NCBI RefSeq assembly: GCF_029016485.1
Contig: NZ_CP092106.1
Location: forward strand, 2,480,001 to 2,544,000
Source: Vibrio sp. JC009
Lineage (GTDB): Bacteria > Pseudomonadota > Gammaproteobacteria > Enterobacterales > Vibrionaceae
Reading direction: 5' to 3'
Length of the DNA: 64,000 nucleotides
Shown: piece after piece, positions 1-9,949 of the stretch
How the letters are laid out: each line of letters starts with the position of its first letter
Numbering within the stretch: the first letter of the stretch is position 1
Notes under the pieces: generated by a model
Told to the model about the DNA's origin: nothing
Databases searched by the model: none
Seen by the model: only the letters and a program-made list of their open reading frames with translations
Made by a program: the position numbers and the translations under genes

Positions 1-491
1 ACCGTCAACAGCGGCCTGATAATCTGACCTTCAGAAAAAGTCATCCTTTCCGGCATAGAAGATAAGCCTTTAGGCCCGCTTCCCCGCTTAAGAGCCAGCA
101 GGAAGGTCTCCGTCTGGTCACTCAGATGCTGGCCTGTTATCAGGGTGTCATCCGCTTCAACAAAACGGGAAAGCACTTCATAGCGCTTATCACGCGCTTC
201 CTGCTCAATACTGGTCTGGGCATCAATTTCCAGTTTAACCCGCTCCACAACCAGATTTATCCCGCACTCATGGCAGCACTGGTGACAAAACTCTGCCCAC
301 TCGTCTGCATTTTCACTCAAACCATGGTGAATATGTACCGCTGTATATCTGTTTTCCGGATGGCGGGACTTATATTCAGATAAAAGATGCAGCAGAACCA
401 CAGAGTCAATACCACCGCTGAGCGCAAGAACAAGGGTCCCGCCCTTCGGGTGATACTTATCAAGAATGGAAGAAAAGCCTGGTAGCAACAA
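1..491 (-). CDS. tilS: tRNA(Ile)-lysidine synthase TilS, N-terminal part (runs off window)
   Basis: Only the N-terminal ~163 codons are present; the rest lies left of position 1. The reading frame shows the PP-loop ATP-pyrophosphatase motif LALSGGIDS (about residues 22-30) followed by VVLLHLL, then HIHHGLS and TGQHLSDQTETFLLALKRGSG, which are the TilS/MesJ N-terminal motifs. The family attaches lysine to C34 of the AUA-reading tRNA-Ile in the cytoplasm. No ATG precedes the motif; a TTG at 489-491 (a second TTG follows at 486-488) lies behind a GAGG, so I take TTG as start, with uncertainty of one codon. It is the last gene of the minus-strand cluster and lies after the terminator that ends accA. 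Confidence 0.9.
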   Translation of the reverse strand, partial: MLLPGFSSILDKYHPKGGTLVLALSGGIDSVVLLHLLSEYKSRHPENRYTAVHIHHGLSENADEWAEFCHQCCHECGINLVVERVKLEIDAQTSIEQEARDKRYEVLSRFVEADDTLITGQHLSDQTETFLLALKRGSGPKGLSSMPERMTFSEGQIIRPLLT

Positions 492-503
492 AATAACCTC
501 AAT

Positions 504-533
504 AAAAAAGCGAGCCCTGATATGACTCGCTTT
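504..533 (-). terminator. Intrinsic terminator after accA
   Basis: Read on the minus strand, arms AAAGCGAG (526-533) and CTCGCTTT (507-514) enclose an 11-nt loop and are followed by T residues. It lies 22 bases after the accA stop and just before tilS, so tilS may depend on read-through or its own promoter. Confidence 0.7.
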
Positions 534-555
534 ATTCTATCTGTTTAAGCTGCGA

Positions 556-1515
556 TTAACAGTAGCCGTAGTTCATCAGCCTACGGTAACGGCGCTCAAG
601 AATGATATCTGTATCGAACTGATCCAGATCTTCCAGTTGCTGCACAAGAATGTTTTTCAGGTTTACCGCCATTTTCACCGGATCGCGGTGAGCACCACCA
701 AGAGGCTCTTCAATAATCTCATCGATCAGACCAAGCTCTTTCAGTCTTGGCGCGGTCAGGCCCATTGCTTCCGCAGCCTGTGGGGCTTTGTCTGAGTCAC
801 GCCAAAGAATAGAGGCACAACCTTCAGGAGAAATAACAGAGTACGTAGAGTACTGAAGCATGTTCACATAATCACCAACACCAATTGCCAGTGCGCCACC
901 AGAACCGCCTTCACCCACAACATTGACAATCACCGGCACCTTAAGACCTGCCATCACTTTCAGGTTCTTAGCAATCGCTTCGGACTGTCCGCGCTCTTCT
1001 GCGCCCACACCAGGGTAAGCACCCGCAGTGTCAATAAAAGTAATCACCGGCATTTTAAAACGCTCTGCCATTTCCATCAGACGAAGGGCCTTACGGTACC
1101 CTTCCGGCTTTGGCATACCAAAGTTACGTATTACTTTTTCTTTAGTCTCACGACCCTTCTGATGGCCGATAACCATGACAGGACGGCCGTACAGACGAGC
1201 CATACCGCCAACAATCGCTTTATCATCAGCGTATGCGCGGTCACCCGCCAGTTCATCAAATTCTGTAAAAATATTATCAATATAATCCAGCGTGTACGGA
1301 CGCTGCGGGTGACGGGCCAGCTGAGCAACCTGCCATGCACCTAAGTCACCAAAGATTTTTTTCTTGAGTTCCAGACTCTTCTCTTCTAATTGCTGAATCT
1401 CTTTATCCAGATCAACGGAAGCATCACCACCATGACGTGAAACATCTCTCAGTGCTTCAATCTTTGCTTCCAGCTCTGCGATAGGCTTTTCAAATTCTAG
1501 AAAGTTTAAGCTCAT
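556..1515 (-). CDS. accA: Acetyl-CoA carboxylase carboxyltransferase subunit alpha
   Basis: 319 residues, the usual AccA length. AccA with AccD forms the carboxyltransferase that moves CO2 from biotin to acetyl-CoA to make malonyl-CoA, the first committed step of fatty acid synthesis. The N-terminus [19 protein letters not shown] is the typical AccA coiled segment; the crotonase-like core shows [21 protein letters not shown] and [11 protein letters not shown] (about residues 160-210), which form the CoA and oxyanion sites. It follows dnaE by 46 bases on the same strand, as in many gammaproteobacteria, and ends at a terminator. Confidence 0.98.
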   Translation of the reverse strand: MSLNFLEFEKPIAELEAKIEALRDVSRHGGDASVDLDKEIQQLEEKSLELKKKIFGDLGAWQVAQLARHPQRPYTLDYIDNIFTEFDELAGDRAYADDKAIVGGMARLYGRPVMVIGHQKGRETKEKVIRNFGMPKPEGYRKALRLMEMAERFKMPVITFIDTAGAYPGVGAEERGQSEAIAKNLKVMAGLKVPVIVNVVGEGGSGGALAIGVGDYVNMLQYSTYSVISPEGCASILWRDSDKAPQAAEAMGLTAPRLKELGLIDEIIEEPLGGAHRDPVKMAVNLKNILVQQLEDLDQFDTDIILERRYRRLMNYGYC

Positions 1516-1561
1516 CTATGAGTCCTTAGTTATACAGTCGCTACATCTGAGCAACTGGATT

Positions 1562-4500
1562 TTAGTTAAATTCGAGTTCTACCTGATTTTTGCCAAGTAA
1601 CTGTTTTAAATCATCCAGCAGTGCATCATCCGGGGTTACGCGCCATTCTGTTCCCAAAACAATTTTAGCACGCGCATCCTGACGCTGATAATACACATTT
1701 ACCGGTACAGTTCCCGCTCTGTACGGCTCCAGTGCCTTACTGAAGCGCTCAAAAAACTGTTCGTCTATCTGTGACTGCTCTACGGATACCGACAAACTGC
1801 GCACGTATTTTTCACGGGCTTCGCTGATATCCAGAACTTCGCGGGCGGACATTTTAAGCCCACCATTGAAGTCATCAAAGCTGACCTGTCCGGAAACGAG
1901 CAAAATTTTGTCTTTTTCCAGCAATTCAGCGTAGCGATCCAGCACATCGGAGAACATCATCACCTCCATACGGCCGGATCTGTCATCCAGTGTCATGATA
2001 CCAATTCTGGTACCACGCTTGGTTGTCATCACTCTGGCAGCGATAACCAGTCCTGAAAGTGTTACCGACTGGTCTCTTCTTGTCGGCACCGCATCTTTTA
2101 ATCGACAACTGGTATAACGACTTAGTTCCTTTATGTAAGCGTTTATTGGGTGTCCGGTCAAATATAAACCCAATGTTTCCCGCTCGCCTTCAAGCCAGAC
2201 TTTTTCCGGCCACTCGGGAACCTGGGCATAGGCCTGCTCAACCTCTTCCGGTGCTTCGGTCAGTACACCGAACATATCGGTCTGGCCGAAGGCTTCTGCC
2301 TGATGATGCTGACCGGCGGCTTTTACGGCATCATCCAGCGATGCCATCATAGCTGCGCGGTGAGGGCCCAGTCTGTCCAGCGCCCCTGCCTGAATCAGCT
2401 TCTCTATTACCCGCTTATTGACCTTTTTCAGATCAATCCGGGCACAGAAGTCAAACAGATCCTTAAAGTGACCATCTCTGTTTCTCGACTCAATGATGAC
2501 TTCAATCGGGCCTTCACCCACGCCTTTGATAGCGCCGATGCCGTAAACAACAGCGCCATTTTCATCAACATTAAAGCGGTACAGTCCTGAGTTAATATCC
2601 GGCGGAAGCACCTTAAGCCCCATACGGAAACACTCGTCCACCAGACCAACCACCTTCTCGGTGTTATCCATATCGGCTGTCATTACCGCAGCCATAAACT
2701 CAGCCGGATAATGGGTCTTCAGCCAGAGCGTCTGGTAAGAAACCAGCGCATAGGCAGCGGAGTGCGATTTGTTAAAGCCGTAACCGGCGAACTTCTCCAC
2801 CAGGTCGAAGATTTTCATGGCCAGTTCGCCATTCACGCCGTTATTAATGGCACCTTCTTCAAATACGGCACGCTGCTTTGCCATCTCTTCAGGCTTTTTC
2901 TTACCCATTGCACGACGCAGCATATCCGCACCGCCAAGTGTATAACCGGCCAGTATCTGGGCAATCTGCATTACCTGCTCCTGATACAGGATAATGCCGT
3001 AAGTCGGATCCAGCGTCTCTTTCAGAGATTCGTGCTGCCAGGTTTCATCCGGATAAGAGATGGCTTCGCGGCCATGCTTACGGTCGATAAAGTTATCTAC
3101 CATGCCCGACTGAAGCGGTCCCGGACGGAACAGGGCCACCAGTGCGATAATATCTTCAAAACAGTCCGGCTGAAGGCGCTTGATAAGCTCCTTCATACCG
3201 CGCGATTCAAGCTGGAATACCGCAGTAGTTTCTGAGTTTTGCAGCAGGCGGAAAGACTTAGCGTCATCCAGCGGGATGGACTCAATCCGGACCGGATCCA
3301 GCCCTTCTTTCGCAAGGCGCGGGTTAATCAGGCCCAGAGCCCAGTCGATGATGGTCAGGGTTCTCAGACCCAGAAAGTCAAACTTAACCAGCCCGGCGGT
3401 TTCTACATCGTTTTTATCAAACTGAGTAACCGGGAAGTTGCCCTCTGAATCACAGTAGATAGGCGCAAAGTCAGTAATTGTGGTGGGTGAAATTACCACG
3501 CCACCAGCGTGCTTACCCGCATTTCGTGTCACACCCTCAAGGATGCGGCACATATCAATCAGTTCTTTAACTTCTTCGTCAGCTTCATAAATTTCCGGAA
3601 GCTGTGGCTCTGCCTTAAAGGCTTTTTCCAGCGTCATACCCGGATCAGGCGGCACCAGTTTAGAGATACGGTCAACAAAGCCGTAGGGATGACCAAGAAC
3701 CCGGCCGACGTCGCGTATTACCGCTTTAGCAGCCATGGTACCAAAGGTGATAATCTGAGATACCGCATCACGGCCGTACATCTCGGCTACGTGGTCAATC
3801 ACCTGGTCGCGCTTATCCATACAGAAATCGACATCAAAGTCGGGCATGGAAACACGTTCCGGGTTCAGGAATCGTTCGAAAAGCAGGTCATATTCCAGCG
3901 GATCAAGATCGGTAATTTTTAGCGCATAGGCAACCAGAGAGCCGGCACCTGAACCACGCCCCGGTCCTACCGGCACATCGTTATCCTTAGACCACTGGAT
4001 AAACTCCATTACGATAAGGAAGTAGCCCGGGAAGCCCATATTGTTGATAACTTCCAGCTCGATCTGCAGGCGATCTTCGTATTCAGGCCGACGTTTTTCT
4101 CTCTCTTCCGGGTCCGGGAAAAGAAACTCAAGACGCTCTTCCAGCCCTTCTTCGGACTTCTTGATAAGAAACTCTGTTTCTTCCATCCCTTCGGTAGGGA
4201 AAGCCGGCAGGAAGTACTCTCCAAGGCGAACCGTAACATTACAGCGCTTGGCAATTTCCACTGAGTTCTCCAGCGCTTCAGGAATGTCTGCAAAGAGTTC
4301 ACACATCTCCTCTTCGGTACGAAGATACTGCTGAGCACTGTAGTTTTTCGGACGGCGCGGATCTTCCAGCGTATAACCGTCATGGATGGCAACCCGGATT
4401 TCGTGAGCATCAAACTGCTCTTCTGTCAGGAACACCACATCATTGGTGGCCACCACCGGCAACTCAGCCTTTTCTGCAAGCTCAAGTGCAAAGTGAAGAT

Positions 4501-5041
4501 ACGTCTCTTCATCGGCACGGCCTGTCCGGGTTAGTTCCAGATAGAATCTGTCTTTAAAGTGCTCCTGATAAAAGTTGACACACTTCTCCACCAGAGGCTG
4601 ATTGCCTTTTAACAGCGCTTTACCAATCTCACCGTCTTTACCGCCGGAGAGGATAATCAGGCCTTCGCTATGGTTAGCCAGCCAGGCTTTATCAATAACA
4701 GGCTGATGCTGAACATGCCCGCGCTGGTATGCCTCGGAGATCAGCAGAGTAAGATTGTTATAACCGGTATTGTTGGTAGACAGGACGGTAAGCTTAGTCA
4801 GCTCTTCACCAAACTCATCAGACTGCATGGTAAAGTCAGCACCAATAATCGGCTTGATACCGCACCCATGCGCAGTATTGTAAAACTTCACCAAGCCACA
4901 AAGGTTAGTGAAATCCGTCAGAGCCATCGCCGGCATACCTAACTCAGCAACTTTCTTAACCAGCGGCGGAACCTTGGAAAGGCCATCGACCATGGAGAAG
5001 TCGCTGTGGATGCGGAGGTGAACAAATTTGGGATCTGACAT
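1562..5041 (-). CDS. dnaE: DNA polymerase III alpha subunit
   Basis: 1159 residues, matching the replicative DnaE type of gammaproteobacteria. The N-terminal PHP domain starts with [13 protein letters not shown] (residues 8-20). The polymerase palm carries PDFDVDF (about 400), with the two metal-binding aspartates, and [10 protein letters not shown] ahead of it; KHAGG and KSHSAAYA motifs follow. The C-terminal ~250 residues contain the OB fold ([18 protein letters not shown]) and the tau-binding end. It lies between rnhB and accA, the conserved order. A repeat element (5077-5170) occupies the short rnhB-dnaE gap, so dnaE may have its own transcription start there; that is inference. Confidence 0.98.
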   Translation of the reverse strand: MSDPKFVHLRIHSDFSMVDGLSKVPPLVKKVAELGMPAMALTDFTNLCGLVKFYNTAHGCGIKPIIGADFTMQSDEFGEELTKLTVLSTNNTGYNNLTLLISEAYQRGHVQHQPVIDKAWLANHSEGLIILSGGKDGEIGKALLKGNQPLVEKCVNFYQEHFKDRFYLELTRTGRADEETYLHFALELAEKAELPVVATNDVVFLTEEQFDAHEIRVAIHDGYTLEDPRRPKNYSAQQYLRTEEEMCELFADIPEALENSVEIAKRCNVTVRLGEYFLPAFPTEGMEETEFLIKKSEEGLEERLEFLFPDPEEREKRRPEYEDRLQIELEVINNMGFPGYFLIVMEFIQWSKDNDVPVGPGRGSGAGSLVAYALKITDLDPLEYDLLFERFLNPERVSMPDFDVDFCMDKRDQVIDHVAEMYGRDAVSQIITFGTMAAKAVIRDVGRVLGHPYGFVDRISKLVPPDPGMTLEKAFKAEPQLPEIYEADEEVKELIDMCRILEGVTRNAGKHAGGVVISPTTITDFAPIYCDSEGNFPVTQFDKNDVETAGLVKFDFLGLRTLTIIDWALGLINPRLAKEGLDPVRIESIPLDDAKSFRLLQNSETTAVFQLESRGMKELIKRLQPDCFEDIIALVALFRPGPLQSGMVDNFIDRKHGREAISYPDETWQHESLKETLDPTYGIILYQEQVMQIAQILAGYTLGGADMLRRAMGKKKPEEMAKQRAVFEEGAINNGVNGELAMKIFDLVEKFAGYGFNKSHSAAYALVSYQTLWLKTHYPAEFMAAVMTADMDNTEKVVGLVDECFRMGLKVLPPDINSGLYRFNVDENGAVVYGIGAIKGVGEGPIEVIIESRNRDGHFKDLFDFCARIDLKKVNKRVIEKLIQAGALDRLGPHRAAMMASLDDAVKAAGQHHQAEAFGQTDMFGVLTEAPEEVEQAYAQVPEWPEKVWLEGERETLGLYLTGHPINAYIKELSRYTSCRLKDAVPTRRDQSVTLSGLVIAARVMTTKRGTRIGIMTLDDRSGRMEVMMFSDVLDRYAELLEKDKILLVSGQVSFDDFNGGLKMSAREVLDISEAREKYVRSLSVSVEQSQIDEQFFERFSKALEPYRAGTVPVNVYYQRQDARAKIVLGTEWRVTPDDALLDDLKQLLGKNQVELEFN

Positions 5042-5076
5042 TAATTGTTTACTCGAATAATCTGTATCTTAAGAGG

Positions 5077-5170
5077 CGATAGGGCTATGGGGTGGGCTTC
5101 GCCCTGGGGGGCTATAGGAGGGTAGGAACCCTAAGCCCCTATAGCCCCATTACCTCATAGCCCGATAACC
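5077..5170. repeat. Octamer/core-hairpin intergenic element, copy a
   Basis: Fills the rnhB-dnaE gap. It contains GGGCTATGGGG and TAGCCCC-type units at both ends and, on the minus strand, the core AGGGCGAAGCCC followed by ACCCC (positions about 5091-5110), the same core hairpin as in copies b, e, f, g and h but in reverse orientation and without a long tandem array. Confidence 0.75.
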
Positions 5171-5175
5171 TATAC

Positions 5176-5784
5176 CTACATTAGCCCTAACGCTTTTTTA
5201 ACCGGCTTAAAACTCTTCCTATGCTCCCCAATCACCCCATGCTTTTCAATCGCTTCGAAGTGCGCTTTAGTCGGGTAGCCTTTGTGTTTGGCAAAGCCGA
5301 ATTGTGGGTATTTTGCGTCCAGCTCGATCATCTCCTGATCGCGGATGACTTTAGCAATAATAGATGCTGCGCTTATTTCTGCTACCCGCAGGTCGCCTTT
5401 TACCACCGCTTCACCGGCCATTTTTAGCTCAGGGACCCGGTTGCCGTCGATCAGTACATAGTCAGGGGTAATGGAAAGTCCTTCAACCGCTCTCTGCATT
5501 GCCAGCATGGTGGCGTGGAGAATATTCAGCTCATCAATTTCTGCCGGAGAGCAGCGGCCCACTGACCATGCCAGCGCTTTTTGCTGAATTTCAGGAAACA
5601 GTGCCAGACGCTTTTTGTCTGACAGCTTCTTTGAATCCGTCAGCCCTTCAATGGGATTAGCAGGGTCAAGGATAACCGCAGCTGTGACCACATCGCCCAC
5701 AAGCGGGCCTCTTCCTACCTCATCTACCCCGGCAAAAAGTGTGTAACCCTGAGGGTATTCAAATGGCGGAAGATCTTTAGACAT
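5176..5784 (-). CDS. rnhB: Ribonuclease HII
   Basis: About 202 residues. RNase HII removes ribonucleotides from RNA/DNA hybrids and misincorporated ribonucleotides from DNA. The motif [15 protein letters not shown] near the N-terminus supplies the DE pair of the DEDD active site; [10 protein letters not shown] and [13 protein letters not shown] follow. Adjacent ATGs at 5787 and 5784 are both possible; I chose 5784 because a GGA lies seven bases ahead of it. The start overlaps the end of lpxB by a few bases, so the two are translationally coupled. Confidence 0.95.
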   Translation of the reverse strand: MSKDLPPFEYPQGYTLFAGVDEVGRGPLVGDVVTAAVILDPANPIEGLTDSKKLSDKKRLALFPEIQQKALAWSVGRCSPAEIDELNILHATMLAMQRAVEGLSITPDYVLIDGNRVPELKMAGEAVVKGDLRVAEISAASIIAKVIRDQEMIELDAKYPQFGFAKHKGYPTKAHFEAIEKHGVIGEHRKSFKPVKKALGLM

Positions 5785-6925
5785 CATTTTTTCCAATTAA
5801 ATTTAATACTGCAGTTGCCGCCTGAGTGTCGGCATCTCTTTTAATCCACTGATGCATCTCAGTGAACTTATTAATCACTTCGCTGTTGTCTGAGCTCAGC
5901 AGTCGGTCTGCCTCGGCAAACAGATTGTCTGAATGGCACTCTTCCAGAATGTACTCTTTAACGATTTCCCGCTCAGCAAGAATATTTGGCAGAGAGACAA
6001 ATTCGGTTTTAACCAGCCTTCTGGCAATAAAAGCTGTGATTGGATTGACATTGTAAGCAACCACCATCGGCCTTTTGATCAGCATACACTCAAGTGCAAC
6101 CGTACCTGACGCCAGCATAACTGCGTCCGATGCCTGAATCACTTTTGTTGCCGTTCCGTCCACAAGGGTAAAGTTCAGCTCAGGGGCCAGCTCTTTCCAT
6201 TTTTGCTCAAACTGTTCACGTCGTTTACTGTTTACCAGTGCGACCACAAAACCAAGTTCAGGGTATTTCTGGTTTAGCTTCTGACAGGTTTCGATAAAGG
6301 GCTCGGATAGCATTTTCAGCTCTGCGCCACGGCTGCCCGGCAGTACTGCCAGCCATTTTTTATCCTGCTCAAGAGCCAGTTCTTCCCGTGCCTGCTCTTT
6401 ATCCGAGTGCATCGGAATAGCATCAGCCAGCGTATGGCCAACAAACTCACAGGGCACACCAAATTTGTCACAAAATGCTTTTTCAAACGGCAGGAAAGCC
6501 AGCACCAGATTGGTCGCTTCTTTGATCTTAAAGATACGCTTCTGACGCCATGCCCAGACGGAAGGGCAGACATAGTGAACCGTTTTAATACCGGCCAGTT
6601 TAAGGTCTTTTTCTAAACGGAGATTAAAATCAGGCGCATCAATGCCAATAAAGACATCCGGCGGATTATCGGTAAAGAATTTTACCAGCTCGGCTTTTAC
6701 ATGAAACAGACGGCGGAGGCGGCCAAGGACTTCTACAATCCCCATCACTGCCAGCTCTTCCATATCAAAAAGAGATTTGCAGCCCTGAGCAATCATCTTA
6801 GGACCACCGATCCCTACAAACTCTGCATCAGGATGCTTTTCTTTGATGGCCTTGATCAACCCTTCACCCAGGGTATCTCCGGACAGTTCTCCGGCTACAA
6901 CACCGATTCTTAATGGACGTGTCAT
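5777..6925 (-). CDS. lpxB: Lipid-A-disaccharide synthase
   Basis: 382 residues. LpxB condenses UDP-2,3-diacylglucosamine with lipid X to give the lipid A disaccharide at the inner membrane. Visible family features are the start [21 protein letters not shown], the GIDAPDFN motif (about residues 97-104), and LPGSRGAE in the C-terminal half of the GT19 fold. It is the last of the lpxD-fabZ-lpxA-lpxB run. A GGAAATCACG sequence precedes the ATG, and the heptamer repeat array between lpxA and lpxB ends right at this ribosome-binding region. Confidence 0.97.
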   Translation of the reverse strand: MTRPLRIGVVAGELSGDTLGEGLIKAIKEKHPDAEFVGIGGPKMIAQGCKSLFDMEELAVMGIVEVLGRLRRLFHVKAELVKFFTDNPPDVFIGIDAPDFNLRLEKDLKLAGIKTVHYVCPSVWAWRQKRIFKIKEATNLVLAFLPFEKAFCDKFGVPCEFVGHTLADAIPMHSDKEQAREELALEQDKKWLAVLPGSRGAELKMLSEPFIETCQKLNQKYPELGFVVALVNSKRREQFEQKWKELAPELNFTLVDGTATKVIQASDAVMLASGTVALECMLIKRPMVVAYNVNPITAFIARRLVKTEFVSLPNILAEREIVKEYILEECHSDNLFAEADRLLSSDNSEVINKFTEMHQWIKRDADTQAATAVLNLIGKNDV

Positions 6926-6934
6926 CGTGATTTC

Positions 6935-7026
6935 CAGCTGTCAGCTGTCAGCTATCCGCTGTCAGTTCCAGTAAGCAAAACTCTTATTGTTCTCCTTCTG
7001 AAAGCTGACAGCTGAAAGCTGAAAGC
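6935..7026. repeat. AGCTNNN heptamer inverted array, lpxA-lpxB gap
   Basis: Left block 6935-6969 is built of AGCTGTC/AGCTATC heptamers; right block 6998-7026 is built of GCTGAAA/GCTGACA heptamers. The two blocks are largely complementary and enclose about 28 bases, so the transcript of this intercistronic gap can form a long hairpin. The element fills almost the entire space between the lpxA stop and the lpxB ribosome-binding site. Confidence 0.8.
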
Positions 7027-7028
7027 CA

Positions 7029-7817
7029 TTATCGAATAATGCCGCGTTCAGATTTATCCAGAAAATCCAGGAAGAGTTGAACAGCCTTAAATTCTGCCGC
7101 TTCTTTGGCAATCTCAGCCTTGGCTTCTTCCAGTGTATTACCGGAGCGGTACAGAGACTTGTAGGCACGGCGGATTGCGTGGATCTCTTTCTTTTCAAAA
7201 CCACGGCGCTTCAGGCCTTCGATATTGATACCGAAAGGTTCACAGTGGTTACCCTGAGCCATAACGTACGGAGGAACGTCCTGAACCACGATAGAGCCGC
7301 CACCCAGCATACAGTGATCGCCAATATGGCAGAACTGGTGAATTGCGGACATGCCACCAATAATGGCCTGATTACCGATTTTCACATGACCGGCCAGGGT
7401 TGCATTGTTAGCAAAGATACAGCGGTCACCGATAATGCAGTCATGGGCAACATGGGCATTGATCATAAACAGGTTGTCGCTGCCTACTTTTGTGATACCG
7501 GCATCCTGAATGGTTCCACGGTGCATGGTTACGCTTTCACGAATCGTATTCCGGTCACCGATTTCAAGGCGGGTATCTTCACCGGCGTATTTCAGATCCT
7601 GACACTCTTCACCAATTGAAGCGAACTGAAAAATCCGGTTGTCTTCACCAATGGTTGTCGGACCTTTCACAACCACATGAGACAGAAGCTCAGTGCCGGC
7701 ACCAATCTTTACTTTGCTGTCAACAAAGCAGAACGGACCAATTTTTACATTGGCTCCGATAACTGCTCCCTCTTCTACCACCGCTGTTGGGTGGATTTGA
7801 GCGGTTTCATGAATCAT
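7029..7817 (-). CDS. lpxA: UDP-N-acetylglucosamine acyltransferase
   Basis: 262 residues from the ATG at 7817, the usual LpxA size; a longer frame upstream exists but would overlap fabZ. LpxA transfers the first hydroxyacyl chain from ACP to UDP-GlcNAc, the first step of lipid A synthesis. The protein begins [21 protein letters not shown] and consists of left-handed beta-helix hexapeptide repeats; [12 protein letters not shown] carries the catalytic histidine, and an alpha-helical C-terminal domain follows. Its start lies one base downstream of the fabZ stop, indicating coupling within the lpxD-fabZ-lpxA-lpxB operon. Confidence 0.96.
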   Translation of the reverse strand: MIHETAQIHPTAVVEEGAVIGANVKIGPFCFVDSKVKIGAGTELLSHVVVKGPTTIGEDNRIFQFASIGEECQDLKYAGEDTRLEIGDRNTIRESVTMHRGTIQDAGITKVGSDNLFMINAHVAHDCIIGDRCIFANNATLAGHVKIGNQAIIGGMSAIHQFCHIGDHCMLGGGSIVVQDVPPYVMAQGNHCEPFGINIEGLKRRGFEKKEIHAIRRAYKSLYRSGNTLEEAKAEIAKEAAEFKAVQLFLDFLDKSERGIIR

Positions 7818-7818
7818 A

Positions 7819-8277
7819 TTAAATCTCTCGACGTGCACACTTAAGGTCAGCAGAACAAACTACTTCACCGTCAACTTTTGCTACACCGGTAAATACAGCG
7901 ATACCGCGTCGCTCTTTGATTAGTTCAACTTCAAGAACCATCTGGTCTCCAGGCATAACCGGCTTGCGGAACTTCGCATTATCAACGCCTGCAAACAGGT
8001 AGAGTTCGTTCTCTCCTGCTTCGCCAAAAGTTTCAAAACCAAGAAGCCCTGTAGCCTGAGCCATGGCTTCAAGAATCAATACGCCAGGGAAAACCGGAAG
8101 CTGAGGGAAATGGCCGGTAAACTGAGGTTCATTAACAGAGACGTTTTTCAGAGCTGTCAGGTACTTACCTTTTTCATAGTCTGTCACTCGGTCAATTAAC
8201 AGAAATGGATAGCGGTGAGGAAGCAGTTCCTTAATTCGGGTGATATCCATTGTTTTCTTTTCAGTAGTCAAAGCCAT
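7819..8277 (-). CDS. fabZ: 3-hydroxyacyl-ACP dehydratase FabZ
   Basis: 152 residues from the ATG at 8277 ([12 protein letters not shown]). FabZ dehydrates beta-hydroxyacyl-ACP in fatty acid elongation. The hotdog-fold motifs [14 protein letters not shown] (with the catalytic His) and [21 protein letters not shown] (with the catalytic Glu) are both intact. An in-frame extension of 18 residues upstream has hydrophobic, non-family sequence and was not used. Located between lpxD and lpxA, the standard arrangement, where acyl-ACP is shared between fatty acid and lipid A synthesis. Confidence 0.96.
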   Translation of the reverse strand: MALTTEKKTMDITRIKELLPHRYPFLLIDRVTDYEKGKYLTALKNVSVNEPQFTGHFPQLPVFPGVLILEAMAQATGLLGFETFGEAGENELYLFAGVDNAKFRKPVMPGDQMVLEVELIKERRGIAVFTGVAKVDGEVVCSADLKCARREI

Positions 8278-8317
8278 ATTCCTATATAAAAAATTAATCT
8301 GTTTGCAAGTATAAACG

Positions 8318-8346
8318 AAAAAGGCCCGCAATTTGCAGACCCTTTG
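8318..8346 (-). terminator. Possible attenuating hairpin between lpxD and fabZ
   Basis: On the minus strand an imperfect hairpin AAAGGGTCTGCA / TGCGGGCCTTT with loop AAT is followed by a short T run. The stem has an internal mismatch loop, so it may be only a weak terminator or a processing site. Confidence 0.35.
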
Positions 8347-8402
8347 AAAAAAACAGCGAAGAACAGTGAGTTAATCCAGTATTCTTCCGAAGTCTGAGTG
8401 CC

Positions 8403-9422
8403 TTAGGATTCGAGCTTCTTCTCAACCTCTTTCAGGCGCTTATTCATATCGTCGATTCTGTGGACCCGGGCAGCCGTTTTGCGCCACTCTTTATTTGGTT
8501 GCAGAGGAATACCCGAAGAGTACACACCCTTCTCATCGATTCCGCGCATCACCATTCCCATACCGGTAATGGTCACGCCATCTGCAATCTCAATATGTCC
8601 GTTAATCACAGTACCGCCACCGATAATACAGTATTTGCCGATCTTAGTGCTGCCGGCGACAATAGTACCTCCGGCCATGGCTGTACCATATCCGATGTGT
8701 ACATTGTGAGCGATTTGTAGCTGGTTATCGAGAATCACATTATCTTCGATAACCGTATCATCCAGTGCGCCACGGTCAATGGTGGTACAGGCACCAATCT
8801 CAACGCGGTTACCGATTTTCACAGAGCCGGTCTGAGGGATTTTCACCCACTCACCTTTCTCATTAGCATAGCCAAAGCCATCAGAGCCAATAACCGTACT
8901 GGACTGAACCAGACAAGACTCACCGATAGCAACATCGTGGTAAACAGAAACATTAGCCCACAGTTTAGTGTTGGCACCAATAGAGGCATTTTTACCAACA
9001 AAGCAACCCGCACCAATTGAGACATTATCACCAAGGACAACGCCGGACTCGATAGTCGCATTTGCACCAACAGAAACATTTTCACCAAGCGTCACATCCC
9101 CGGCAATCACTGCAGAGTCAGAGATACCGGCAGCAGGAGCAGGCGTTGTATCCAATGCCTGAGCTACCTTTGCATACGCCAGGTAAGGATCATCAACAAC
9201 CAGCGCATTAGTCACGCACAGTTCTGCCTCAGACTCTTTTACCATGACAGCAGAAGCCTTACAGTCAGCCAGGTGCTTTTTGTATTTCGGGTTAGAGAGA
9301 AATGTCACCTCTCCCTCACCGGCTTTATCCATGGCTACCACACGAGAGATAACAACAGAATCATCTCCCTGAACAGTGCCACCTACAATTGTTGCTAATT
9401 CTGCAAGAGTATATGCTGTCAT
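8403..9422 (-). CDS. lpxD: UDP-3-O-(3-hydroxyacyl)glucosamine N-acyltransferase
   Basis: 339 residues, usual size. LpxD adds the second hydroxyacyl chain in lipid A synthesis. The N-terminal uridine-binding domain ([18 protein letters not shown]) is followed from about residue 100 by a long series of hexapeptide repeats of a left-handed beta-helix; [17 protein letters not shown] contains the catalytic-site histidine region, and a C-terminal helix ([14 protein letters not shown]) closes the protein. It lies four bases downstream of skp, in the bamA-skp-lpxD order. Confidence 0.97.
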   Translation of the reverse strand: MTAYTLAELATIVGGTVQGDDSVVISRVVAMDKAGEGEVTFLSNPKYKKHLADCKASAVMVKESEAELCVTNALVVDDPYLAYAKVAQALDTTPAPAAGISDSAVIAGDVTLGENVSVGANATIESGVVLGDNVSIGAGCFVGKNASIGANTKLWANVSVYHDVAIGESCLVQSSTVIGSDGFGYANEKGEWVKIPQTGSVKIGNRVEIGACTTIDRGALDDTVIEDNVILDNQLQIAHNVHIGYGTAMAGGTIVAGSTKIGKYCIIGGGTVINGHIEIADGVTITGMGMVMRGIDEKGVYSSGIPLQPNKEWRKTAARVHRIDDMNKRLKEVEKKLES

Positions 9423-9426
9423 AGTG

Positions 9427-9936
9427 TTACTTCAGTTCCGCCAGTACTTTTTCTGTTAGGTTCGCATCCTGTGTTGCATAAACAAGCATGGAACCATCCA
9501 CAACGATGTCATAGCCTTCTTTTTCAGCGACTTTGTCTACCGCAGACTGTACCAGCTTCATCATCTCCTGCTTCGCTTTGATCTCCAGACCTTTTGCTTT
9601 TTTAGCAAAAGCTTCCTGTTTGATCTTACCTTCAGCCTGAAGAGATGAGATTTCAATCTTCAGTTTTTGAATACCCTCGTCACCCAGCAGAGCGCCATCT
9701 CTTTCAATTTTCTGTGCTTTTGTCTTAATTGCAGCACCGATCTTATCCAGTTCAGCTCTGTCATCCTTCAGCTCATTCTGCAGGTCAGTGATGATAGACT
9801 CCCTCTGAGGCAGCTGCTTGATGATATAGTTAGTACCAACATAACCAATCTTCTGCGCTGCTTCTGCCGCGTTGGCAAACAGAGAAGAACTAAGAATAAC
9901 AAGGCCGATACCAGCCGCTTTTACCATCTTTTTCAA
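9427..9936 (-). CDS. skp: Periplasmic chaperone Skp (OmpH)
   Basis: About 169 residues from a TTG start. Skp is a trimeric periplasmic holdase that carries unfolded outer-membrane proteins to BamA. The frame from TTG at 9934-9936 gives [20 protein letters not shown], then ANAAEA, a clear Sec signal peptide; [13 protein letters not shown] follows as in OmpH proteins, then a Lys/Glu-rich coiled-coil tentacle region and the C-terminal [10 protein letters not shown] strand. AAGGAAAT lies eight bases ahead of the TTG, and this start avoids overlap with bamA; an in-frame ATG at 9927 is the alternative. Confidence 0.93.
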   Translation of the reverse strand: MKKMVKAAGIGLVILSSSLFANAAEAAQKIGYVGTNYIIKQLPQRESIITDLQNELKDDRAELDKIGAAIKTKAQKIERDGALLGDEGIQKLKIEISSLQAEGKIKQEAFAKKAKGLEIKAKQEMMKLVQSAVDKVAEKEGYDIVVDGSMLVYATQDANLTEKVLAELK

Positions 9937-9949
9937 AGCATATTTCCTT

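Noticed and set aside
7..500. Small frames at 126-383 (plus) and 317-502 (minus)
   Set aside because: The tilS frame in this region carries the PP-loop motif; both others are shadows.
2711..3235. 174-codon plus-strand frame inside dnaE
   Set aside because: Antisense shadow of dnaE; no motif.
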